The notes beneath the pieces are model-generated. The model ran no database searches, was not told where the DNA came from, and worked only from the letters and a program-made list of their open reading frames with translations. The translations under genes were made by a program, and so were the position numbers. From Caryophanales bacterium UBA7581 (GTDB taxonomy: Bacteria > Bacillota_I > Bacilli_A > RFN20 > CAG-826): DNA of 5,628 bases. Position 1 is the first letter of the stretch; every line of letters starts with the position of its first letter. The DNA lies in NCBI GenBank assembly GCA_002477825.1, contig DLKT01000042.1, positions 1 to 5,628 on the forward strand, read 5' to 3'. This document shows, piece by piece, positions 1 through 5,570 of this stretch.

Positions 1-86
1 TTGTGAGTTATTTTTGTCGTGTTTTTTTTCTATTTATTTCCACACTTTATTACCTGTAATTGTGTTCAAGTTTGCAATTTTACGCA

Positions 87-116
87 TTCAAACGAAAAAA
101 GGGAATTTGATATAAT
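87..116 (+). promoter_or_regulatory. Promoter of the SGNH lipoprotein gene (extended -10)
   Basis: A perfect -10 box TATAAT lies at 111-116 and is preceded by TGA at 108-110, an extended -10 (TGnTATAAT). A weak -35 match, TTCAAA, lies at 87-92 with an 18-bp spacer. Transcription would start near 122-124, giving a leader of about 55 nt. A perfect TTGACA at 127-132 has no partner -10 at the right distance, so I do not treat it as the promoter. Confidence 0.6.
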
Positions 117-130
117 TCAAGTATACTTGA
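117..130. promoter_or_regulatory. 14-bp perfect palindrome at the transcription start (putative operator)
   Basis: TCAAGTATACTTGA is a perfect inverted repeat that begins one base after the -10 box and spans the expected +1. A weaker outer arm (ATA at 112-114, TAT at 133-135) extends the symmetry. A dimeric repressor bound here would block transcription initiation, so a sugar-responsive repressor of the downstream esterase is a reasonable inference. The regulator is not in the window. Confidence 0.45.
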
Positions 131-177
131 CATATTGAAATTATGTCAACAGAAAGAAAAATTGAAGGAGAAAAAGA

Positions 178-3100
178 ATGAAAAAAATCTCATTTTTAAT
201 GTTATCTTTCGCTTTATCGATGTGTCTAGGTGCTTGTGGAGGAACAACGAGAGTAACTACTACGGTCAATCCGACGACGAGTTCAAGTACCACAATTAAT
301 CCAACAACAAGTTCGGACACTACGCCTAGTTCAAACACTACGACTAGCTTATCGACAAGCGAAATCAACCCACTTGATGGATTTAATGTAACTGCTGTGG
401 CAGGAGTGGAAGTAAAAGATGATTGCGTTACGCTGACTCAATCACAATATGACGCGCTTCGTTCATCACCTGAAGAAAATTGTAATTATACGCTTTCAAA
501 TGGCGTACAAGCGGTTATCTCCGTAGAAGGAAATCAACTTATTTTTGATTTAACTTCCCCAAGTGGAACGACAGCAAGATACGTGATTACACTCATGGTA
601 TTATCTAACCGCACCGACATCAATATCAAAACGATTTATAATCATCAAGTAGTCGATGGCAAAGTTACATTGAGCGAAAGTGAATATGCATCGCTTTTGA
701 ACTTGGAAGATTATACTAGCGTGTGCGATTACCAATCGTCTGATGGTTCAACCGTACAAATTAGTTTTGATGAATCAACACATAAGTTTAGTTTCAACGT
801 TTTATCTCAAGATGGAACGAAAACGAATGAAGTCAAAGTAGAAGTGAATGTTGCCCTTCCTTTCGGTACGCATTCTCTTACGGGCGTTGGTGATAAAAAG
901 TATGTTACTTATGATTATGAAAATCTTTTCTATTCGTTAAATGGATCGGCAGCGGTCACTGACGAAAAAGGAAAAAACTTAAAAGGCACTTATGCTTTTT
1001 CAGCACAAATTTATCCACAATCACTTGAGCAAGGTAATGAAGTGGTTTTATCAGCGGTTTACGCCGATAATTATCAAATCCGTTTCGCATTAAGAGGTGT
1101 AGATGAAAGCCATTATCTTATCTTCTCAGACTACAAAGATAGATCAAACTTCCTTAACTATAAAGAGCATGTTTCTTCTACCGAATATAATCAAGAAAAA
1201 GGCATCAATATGGGCTTAATCGTCGTCGATGGCAGCGTAGCAATGATGGTAGATGGAAAGGTTGTTTATAGAAGAACTCTTCCTGAACTTAATTATACTG
1301 AAATGTTCTTGAGTACTTATGACTGCACTGCGAGCATGAAAAATTTACAAATCGTATCCGACGAAGCCAAAGTAAAAAGCATGTATCAAAATGCACTTAT
1401 CGATTATAAAGACAAATTAATAGGCGTTTCACTCATCAACACTTCGCAAAATATAAGTGAGTTTGTCGAAAACGTTGATGGAGGAATATACGTTGAAGGT
1501 AAAGATTCAGGCGACAGAGTAATGGGCGCACTTTATCAAAATGGAGTGCCTGTGGGTGGTTATGAATATGCCATTTCTGGACATTTAAAAATAACCGACA
1601 CCAAAACTTCGGGTGGCCAAGCGAGTAAAGTCGAATTACAAATCGCCAAAAACGTGCAAAACTTTGTAAAATTCCACATTTTCCGTTATCCTTCCAACAA
1701 TAGCATTTACGCTTACCCAACGGAAAACGGAAAAGAGAAAACGCAAGTGATTTGTGAAAATAACACCTTACCGAAGGGCGAGGAATATCAAGCCGATTAC
1801 ATCTTCGTGTATAGTGGAAAAGAATTAAAGATGTATTTTAAAGACGGAAGTTATTTACCTACTTATAAACTCGTGTATAGTCAAGAAGCAAATTGGGGCT
1901 ATACAATGTTTACCTTAGCAATGAGACGATATTGCAACGTAACTTTTGATAATTTCAAAACATATTATGGAGACGATTTTGATGCACTGGTCAATTCTCT
2001 TGAAGATAGTGCGACACCAGCAGAAGAAATAAAATTCTCAGCGGAAAAAGACACATTTAGAGATAATGGTTGTTTCACCAATGGTAATACAGGTACTTAC
2101 TATAAGACGGAAAGCACGTATGATAAAGCCTTTATCTTTAAAGATAATAAAGCTGTAAGCGGAGAATATTGGCTTGCTTCTGGTAGAATGCAATTCGGTG
2201 AATATGCCGCATGGACACAAGGAGAATTAAGTGCATATGTAGACGCAACGCATGCGATTCGATATGTATTTGAATACACTGGATCTTATTATCAGGTTTT
2301 CCATGAGATTAAAAATGGTAACGATAATTGGACAGGATATACGCTCATTGTAAGACCACAAGTGAAAAACGATGCGACTATGAACTTTACACTAGTAAAT
2401 TATGGTGGCAAAACCTCACTTCTTATCAATGGTTATGTCTATCATACTGTAGAATTCGAATTTTTGAAAAATGCTACGGCAACAATCGGCGGAAAGGGCG
2501 GAACATTAATTTTGAAAGGTTTAACGATAAACACAAATAAGGCAGATATAGAGGAATTTACATCCAATATGGAAGATTATACTTACATTTCACCTTATGA
2601 TTCGAGAATGAATTCTCTTGCAAAACAATATGAATCAGCGGAAAAAGGCGGCGTACTCCTCATGGGTTCAAGCACCATGGATTATTGGAAAGATTGGCAA
2701 ACCGATATTGGTGGTAGACTTGGTTATAACGTTGGTATCGGCGGAACGATTGTAGAAGACTGGCTTTACGCTTATGACAAATTAGTAAAACCATTTGATC
2801 CATCGATTATTATCATTTTCTTAGGTGGAAACAATATCAACAATATGGGACATACTGGAGCATATACTAGAAGCTTGATGGAAAAATTGTTGAACAAAAT
2901 GCATGAAGATTTCCCTAACGCTGAGATTTATTATATTTATTCCATGGCAGTTCCAAGCTGCTATAAAGGTGGCAAGTTCAATTATGAATATGGTCAATTT
3001 ATTGACGAAATGAAAGAACTTGTAGCTAATACGGAGTGGCTGAATGGAATAGACACGTTTGATGACTTAACAAGAGATGGTGAAGCTAAAAAGGAACTTT

Positions 3101-3186
3101 ATAGACCTGATGGCATTCATTTGACTGATGAAGGCTATGACGTGTTTGCAGAAATCATAAACAGAAATGTTTTCGATAAAAAGTAA
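178..3186 (+). CDS. Large surface lipoprotein with C-terminal SGNH/GDSL hydrolase domain
   Basis: A 1002-residue secreted lipoprotein, probably an esterase or acylhydrolase acting on extracellular glycans. Residues 1-19 are a signal peptide with lipobox LGAC, lipid-anchored at Cys20. Residues 23-65 are a Ser/Thr-rich linker containing two tandem decapeptides (NPTTSSSTTI, NPTTSSDTTP). Residues ~71-143 and ~147-226 are two similar repeats sharing the core VTL(T/S)xSxY. Three beta-rich, concanavalin/LamG-like modules follow (~243-392, ~417-593, ~613-785). The SGNH domain spans ~805-1000: block I GSST with nucleophile Ser832, block II NVGIGG with Gly856, block III GGN with Asn885, block V DGIH with Asp978/His981. 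The GSST form rather than GDSL fits the GSSSIRxW-type branch of the superfamily. AAGGAG at 165-170, seven bases upstream, sets the start. The substrate is inferred; acetyl or other acyl groups on polysaccharide are most likely. The hydrolase call is firm; the module folds are pattern-based. Confidence 0.9.
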   Translation: MKKISFLMLSFALSMCLGACGGTTRVTTTVNPTTSSSTTINPTTSSDTTPSSNTTTSLSTSEINPLDGFNVTAVAGVEVKDDCVTLTQSQYDALRSSPEENCNYTLSNGVQAVISVEGNQLIFDLTSPSGTTARYVITLMVLSNRTDINIKTIYNHQVVDGKVTLSESEYASLLNLEDYTSVCDYQSSDGSTVQISFDESTHKFSFNVLSQDGTKTNEVKVEVNVALPFGTHSLTGVGDKKYVTYDYENLFYSLNGSAAVTDEKGKNLKGTYAFSAQIYPQSLEQGNEVVLSAVYADNYQIRFALRGVDESHYLIFSDYKDRSNFLNYKEHVSSTEYNQEKGINMGLIVVDGSVAMMVDGKVVYRRTLPELNYTEMFLSTYDCTASMKNLQIVSDEAKVKSMYQNALIDYKDKLIGVSLINTSQNISEFVENVDGGIYVEGKDSGDRVMGALYQNGVPVGGYEYAISGHLKITDTKTSGGQASKVELQIAKNVQNFVKFHIFRYPSNNSIYAYPTENGKEKTQVICENNTLPKGEEYQADYIFVYSGKELKMYFKDGSYLPTYKLVYSQEANWGYTMFTLAMRRYCNVTFDNFKTYYGDDFDALVNSLEDSATPAEEIKFSAEKDTFRDNGCFTNGNTGTYYKTESTYDKAFIFKDNKAVSGEYWLASGRMQFGEYAAWTQGELSAYVDATHAIRYVFEYTGSYYQVFHEIKNGNDNWTGYTLIVRPQVKNDATMNFTLVNYGGKTSLLINGYVYHTVEFEFLKNATATIGGKGGTLILKGLTINTNKADIEEFTSNMEDYTYISPYDSRMNSLAKQYESAEKGGVLLMGSSTMDYWKDWQTDIGGRLGYNVGIGGTIVEDWLYAYDKLVKPFDPSIIIIFLGGNNINNMGHTGAYTRSLMEKLLNKMHEDFPNAEIYYIYSMAVPSCYKGGKFNYEYGQFIDEMKELVANTEWLNGIDTFDDLTRDGEAKKELYRPDGIHLTDEGYDVFAEIINRNVFDKK
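268..327 (+). repeat. Tandem 30-bp coding repeat in the Ser/Thr linker
   Basis: Two consecutive 30-base units encode residues 31-40 (NPTTSSSTTI) and 41-50 (NPTTSSDTTP). The DNA units have drifted at several bases, so the duplication is not recent. Such repeats commonly vary in number and set the length of the stalk between lipid anchor and folded domains. Confidence 0.65.
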
Positions 3187-3215
3187 AATTGAAAACAAAA
3201 TTCTAGATTAGAAAT

Positions 3216-3256
3216 AAAAGTTGGTTATCATTAGAACAATGATGGCCAACTTTTTT
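3216..3256 (+). terminator. Rho-independent terminator after the SGNH lipoprotein gene
   Basis: Left arm 3216-3232 pairs with right arm 3238-3254 over 17 positions (two G-U pairs, no mismatch) around the loop AGAAC. A run of six T occupies 3251-3256, so the core stem is GTTGG..CCAAC flanked by A and T tracts. It starts about 30 bases after the TAA stop and closes the transcription unit. The A tract on the left arm could make it work in both directions. Confidence 0.88.
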
Positions 3257-3337
3257 AGTTAATGACAATTTGCAATATTTAGGTTATTTATATCAAAGAA
3301 GATGAACGATTTAAAGTGCACAGTATCTCGCTAAATA

Positions 3338-3346
3338 TGTTATATT
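3338..3346 (+). promoter_or_regulatory. Possible extended -10 promoter of the small lipoprotein gene
   Basis: TGTTATATT is an extended -10 match (TG at 3338-3339, TATATT at 3341-3346). No convincing -35 lies upstream. The upstream terminator isolates this gene, so a promoter is expected between 3257 and 3413, and this is the best candidate I see. An AT-only 12-bp palindrome at 3344-3355 overlaps it but may be compositional. Confidence 0.35.
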
Positions 3347-3426
3347 ATTAATAATTAAATCTTTATAGAATAAAAATTTATTGAAATAGTTGACTTTAAT
3401 TTAACTAGACATGAGGAGGAATTCAT

Positions 3427-4005
3427 ATGAAAAAAATCTTATTCATTGCATTATCTTTAACTTTTGCTATTTCGTTATCTTCATGTTCAAAATCTCTTTA
3501 TCATCAAGGACAATTCTTTCCGAATGACTATTTAAAAAAGCATCTCATTGAAGATATACCCAATCCTGAAGGTAATCTTTTATTTGTTGATCAAAATGCA
3601 TTTGCGTCCCCTAAAGTTTATGTTGACTCTAGTGTAAGCGCTAAAGAATATAGTATGCAAGTTTTAGATTATTTAAAAACTCAAAACTATAAATTTATCT
3701 ATACAGTAGATAGAATATATGTTTATGTAGGATTAACTCCAGAGAAAGAAGCTTCATATTTAGTAAAAGAATTTACTAATTTAGATGAATGCTACTTCCG
3801 CGATAGTTATTTCTTTATTTATGGGAATAACGAAGAAACCTATACAAATGAAAAAGGAACAGTATTTTTAAAAGATGAGCATATCATTAGAATTAAAGAA
3901 GAATCGGGAAGATTAGAAAAAGAAGAAAATTCTATCGATTTCAATTATGATTATCAAATCATCATCAATGATGACCCATGTAACGTGACTTATATTGGAA
4001 ACTAA
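3427..4005 (+). CDS. Small lipoprotein of unknown function
   Basis: A 192-residue predicted lipoprotein that I do not recognise. Residues 1-19 form a signal peptide (MKK, hydrophobic core) ending in lipobox LSSC, with Cys20 as lipidated residue. The mature part is about 172 residues, rich in Tyr, Asp, Glu and Lys, with no membrane segment after the anchor and two further Cys (122, 185). Alternating hydrophobic stretches such as KFIYTVDRIYVYVGL (89-103) suggest an alpha/beta or beta-sandwich fold. AGGAGG at 3414-3419, seven bases before ATG, fixes the start. It has its own terminator and is separated by another from the upstream gene, so it is a single-gene unit. The first 13 bases of this gene and of the large lipoprotein gene are identical, consistent with a lineage-typical signal sequence. 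It could be an immunity or envelope protein, but nothing seen supports a specific role. Confidence 0.85.
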   Translation: MKKILFIALSLTFAISLSSCSKSLYHQGQFFPNDYLKKHLIEDIPNPEGNLLFVDQNAFASPKVYVDSSVSAKEYSMQVLDYLKTQNYKFIYTVDRIYVYVGLTPEKEASYLVKEFTNLDECYFRDSYFFIYGNNEETYTNEKGTVFLKDEHIIRIKEESGRLEKEENSIDFNYDYQIIINDDPCNVTYIGN

Positions 4006-4082
4006 AATATATTAATTGTATTTTTTAATAATCGTATAGATATTTTTAATGACGCTACTTTACATATAAATATTAAAACTGA

Positions 4083-4112
4083 CCTGATAGAGTGCGTTCT
4101 ACCAGGCTTTTT
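4083..4112 (+). terminator. Rho-independent terminator after the small lipoprotein gene
   Basis: CCTGATAGAG (4083-4092) pairs with TTCTACCAGG (4097-4106) around the loop TGCG, with one A-C mismatch and one G-U pair. C and five T (4108-4112) follow. A further 7-bp outer pairing, TAAAACT (4074-4080) with AGTTTTA (4116-4122), could extend it. It lies about 78 bases after the stop of the lipoprotein gene. Confidence 0.75.
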
Positions 4113-4147
4113 ATTAGTTTTACGTAATTTCGAATTTCTTCAATGGC

Positions 4148-4183
4148 ATAACTTGTTTATGAACTAATTCATAATCAAGTTGT
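4148..4183. repeat. 36-bp inverted repeat without T tract
   Basis: The arms AACTTG (4150-4155) / CAAGTT (4176-4181) and TTATGAA (4157-4163) / TTCATAA (4168-4174) are separated by a single T-T mismatch and enclose the loop CTAA. An outer A-T pair and a T-G pair extend it to 4148-4183. No T run follows, so it is not a standard terminator. It sits at the boundary between the terminator and the eroded gene remnant; it could be a regulator site, a mobile-element relic or an RNA structure. Confidence 0.55.
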
Positions 4184-4307
4184 TGTGTGTAAAAAAAGAA
4201 AGCGTGTCGAAAATAGAGAGATTAATAGATGATGGAATTTAAAAAGCTTGGATGGTAAAATAAAATATATAGGAAAAGATAAATGTTTTGGAGAGTTATT
4301 AATATGA
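4168..4307 (+). pseudogene. Frameshifted 3' remnant of a gene coupled to the next one
   Basis: One frame is open from 4168 to a TAA at 4240-4242 and reads ..KKESVSKIERLIDDGI. The next frame continues as LKSLDGKIKYIGKDK..GELLI and stops at TGA 4305-4307. Adding one T to the run at 4238-4240 would join them into IERLIDDGILKSLDGKIKYIG, which reads like a helix followed by a beta wing. The TGA overlaps the ATG at 4304 as ATGA, the usual sign of translational coupling inside an operon. An upstream partner gene, now lacking its 5' part, is therefore likely. Both open stretches are short and the DNA is AT-rich, so chance cannot be excluded. I cannot name the family. Confidence 0.4.
4290..4293 (+). 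promoter_or_regulatory. Ribosome binding site that favours the start at 4304
   Basis: GGAG (followed by AG) ends ten bases before ATG 4304. The upstream ATG at 4283 has only AGGA at 4271-4274. Together with the ATGA overlap and the odd MFWRVIN leader given by the 4283 start, this supports 4304. Confidence 0.5.
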
Positions 4308-4789
4308 AACCATTAACTTCAATTGAAATTAAACTTTGTCAAAAACAAGCTAAGTTATTTGAGGCTTCAGTAAGCAAGACTGAATGTAGTTCTCCAGTAT
4401 TTATTAGAAGATTTATGTATTCTTCAATTGCAAAATTGATGGATGATAAAGTGTATCTATTCGTTTCTGAATCTGAAGAAGACGTATTTTTAACGTTAGA
4501 AGATGAATTTGGAAAAAGCAGTTATGGAAAAGATAAATTTAGTAAAGATCAAATGTTTTGGATTGGATATATTTATAGATGTCTTTCCATTAAATATAAA
4601 CTTTCAAGTAAATCAATCTATAAACTTTTTAATGCAAGAGAAATAATCAAATATTATAATATATGTCATACCTATGATATTGTTGACGCTGCTGAAAGAA
4701 TGATGGAAAGTATATCCTATGATAATTCATCTATTGAAAAGAAAGCATATGACGCTATGAAACGATTAATGTATGGGAAAAATGGATAG
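4304..4789 (+). CDS. Small antitoxin-like protein (uncharacterised family)
   Basis: A 161-residue soluble protein (168 if ATG 4283 is used). No signal peptide or membrane segment is seen. Motifs resemble, from memory, a widespread uncharacterised family of low-GC gut bacteria: SSPVFIRRFMYS (29-40), EEDVFLTLEDEFGKSSYGKDKFS (around 58-80), then MFWIGYIYR (84-92), SSKSIYKLFN (101-110) and CHTYDIVDAAERMME (121-135). I associate this family with toxin-antitoxin-like operons, including ones with DUF3791/DUF3990 proteins; that link is recollection, not something shown here. No toxin partner is intact nearby. Only an eroded upstream frame touching its start and a 23-codon frame overlapping its stop are seen. 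It is probably an orphaned antitoxin or accessory subunit. The function is not established. Confidence 0.75.
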   Translation: MKPLTSIEIKLCQKQAKLFEASVSKTECSSPVFIRRFMYSSIAKLMDDKVYLFVSESEEDVFLTLEDEFGKSSYGKDKFSKDQMFWIGYIYRCLSIKYKLSSKSIYKLFNAREIIKYYNICHTYDIVDAAERMMESISYDNSSIEKKAYDAMKRLMYGKNG

Positions 4790-4944
4790 ACTGAAAAATT
4801 TTATTATATTATTGGTAAGCAAAGTAGATTTGATTAATAGCATTATAGAATAAAATAAAAGTGTTAAAAAACAATAAGATTTTAGGCAAAAACTAACTAT
4901 AATGATAAGTCACAGGTAGCTACCGTTAATAAATGGTTTATAAC

Positions 4945-4974
4945 TTAAAAACTATATCAAATATTTTTTATAAT
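4945..4974 (+). promoter_or_regulatory. Likely promoter of the XRE-MNT / HEPN operon
   Basis: The -10 box TATAAT (4969-4974) is consensus. TTAAAA (4945-4950) is a 4/6 match to the -35 consensus with an 18-bp spacer. Transcription would start near 4981, exactly where the repeated elements begin, leaving a leader of about 120 nt. A second consensus TATAAT at 4898-4903 lacks a good -35 and is an alternative, weaker start. Confidence 0.5.
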
Positions 4975-4978
4975 TATT

Positions 4979-5080
4979 TTCACATTAATTACATTAAAAA
5001 TGAGAAAAAAATTCACATTGTTATTTTCTAATGAGAAAAAAATTCACAAATCTCTTGAAAGCTAATGAGAAAATCCTCAT
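4979..5080. repeat. Iterated operator-like direct repeats
   Basis: AATGAGAAAAAAATTCACA occurs twice without mismatch at 4999-5017 and 5030-5048, 31 bases apart. A third, partial copy (AATGAGAAAAT) starts at 5064, and a leading TTCACATT half-copy lies at 4979-4986. The spacing of about 31-34 bases is close to three helical turns, putting all copies on one face of the DNA. The ATGAG core recurs at 5088-5092 and, inverted, at 5076-5080. The repeats lie between the likely promoter and a gene with an XRE DNA-binding domain, so autoregulatory binding sites are the best inference. Confidence 0.65.
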
Positions 5081-5093
5081 AATAATTATGAGG
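5075..5093. promoter_or_regulatory. 19-bp palindrome overlapping the ribosome site
   Basis: CCTCATAATAATTATGAGG is symmetric around a single central A, with perfect 9-bp arms. As DNA it is a classic dimer operator with ATGAG half-sites. As RNA it can form a 7-bp hairpin that pairs the GAGG of the Shine-Dalgarno with CCTC. CTCAT at 5076-5080 can alternatively pair with the upstream ATGAG at 5065-5069, which would leave the ribosome site free. Confidence 0.55.
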
Positions 5094-5097
5094 TGAT
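5090..5097 (+). promoter_or_regulatory. Strong Shine-Dalgarno that sets the start at 5103
   Basis: GAGGTGAT is complementary to the 16S rRNA 3' end over eight bases and ends five bases before ATG 5103. The TTG codon at 5097 is in the same frame but directly abuts this site, so it cannot be the start. Confidence 0.85.
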
Positions 5098-5102
5098 TGA
5101 AA

Positions 5103-5570
5103 ATGAACTTAAAAGACATTCGGTTACAAAGCAATTTAACGCAAGAAGAAGCTGCACAACTTTTAGGTGTTACCAGAAGAACATATGTAAATTATGAAGC
5201 AGGTAAAATTGATGAATCATCTTTGAAATATAGGTATATCGTAGAAACATTAAAAAATGCAAATCTCCTCGATGAGAACCATGGGATATTATCCATAGAT
5301 CAAATTAAAAAAATATGCAGTGAAGTATTTAAAAATTATTCGGTAGACTTTTGCTATTTATTTGGATCTTATGCTAAAGGTAAAGCAACAGAAATTAGCG
5401 ATATTGATTTGTTAGTTGCAATGCCAGTAGATGGAATGAAATTCTTTGAACTCATAGAAATACTAAGAGAACAATTAAAAAAGAGAATTGATTTATTGGA
5501 TGTAGCACAATTAGATAACAATCCTACGCTTGTAAAAGAAATATTAAAGGATGGGATAAAGATTTATGGA
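5103..5570 (+). CDS. XRE-family HTH fused to MNT-type nucleotidyltransferase (MntA-like antitoxin)
   Basis: A 156-residue cytoplasmic fusion protein; the TAA stop follows at 5571-5573. Residues 1-55 are an XRE/Cro helix-turn-helix: LKDIRLQSNLTQEEAAQLLG, then VTRRTYVNYEAGK carrying the recognition helix. Residues 62-156 are a minimal nucleotidyltransferase with GS at 88-89, ten residues, then D100-I-D102, exactly the GSX10DXD signature of MNT antitoxins. A likely third carboxylate is Asp130 in RIDLLDV. In characterised MntA/HepT pairs this enzyme AMPylates a Tyr on the HEPN toxin and silences it; that role is transferred by family. The downstream frame overlaps its end by eight bases and looks like HepT. 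The HTH half probably binds the repeated ATGAG sites upstream, making the protein both enzyme-antitoxin and repressor. The start is fixed by GAGGTGAT at 5090-5097. All visible catalytic residues are intact. Confidence 0.9.

Larger units (their letters stand above)
4790..5102. other. Gene-free, very AT-rich intergenic and control region
   Basis: This 313-base gap holds no convincing gene. A 23-codon frame (4782-4853) overlaps the end of the preceding gene but has only a weak ribosome site. No clear terminator for the preceding gene is visible. From 4898 on, the gap becomes regulatory: two TATAAT boxes (4898-4903, 4969-4974), a 10-bp palindrome GGTAGCTACC (4915-4924), repeated ATGAG/TTCACA elements (4979-5080) and a palindrome over the ribosome site of the next gene. 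Confidence 0.6.

Noticed and set aside
127..132. Perfect TTGACA as a -35 box
   Set aside because: No -10-like sequence lies 16-18 bases downstream; it overlaps the palindrome after a much better extended -10 promoter.
141..368. Minus-strand 75-codon frame rich in Val and Leu
   Set aside because: It is the reverse reading of the Thr/Ser-rich repeats of the lipoprotein gene; the Val/Leu repeats arise from the complementary codons and there is no independent support.
1436..1720. Minus-strand 94-codon frame
   Set aside because: Lies wholly inside the lipoprotein gene, with odd composition (many Cys, Trp, Arg) and no ribosome site; a shadow frame.
2038..2220. Minus-strand 60-codon frame
   Set aside because: Inside the lipoprotein gene, no ribosome site and no recognisable domain; a shadow frame.
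2328..2540. Plus-strand 70-codon frame
   Set aside because: Off-frame reading of the third sandwich module; composition is not protein-like and the main frame is clearly coding.
3283..3351. Short open frame VIYIKEDERFKVHSISLNML between the two lipoprotein genes
   Set aside because: It has no start codon at its upstream end and no ribosome site, and its length of about 22 codons is expected by chance in such DNA.
4979..5080. CRISPR array
   Set aside because: Only two full repeats of AT-rich, non-palindromic sequence with 12-bp spacers and no cas gene; operator repeats fit better.
5097..5102. TTG at 5097 as the start of the XRE-MNT gene
   Set aside because: The Shine-Dalgarno GAGGTGAT ends on this codon, so a ribosome could not initiate there; ATG 5103 has correct spacing.
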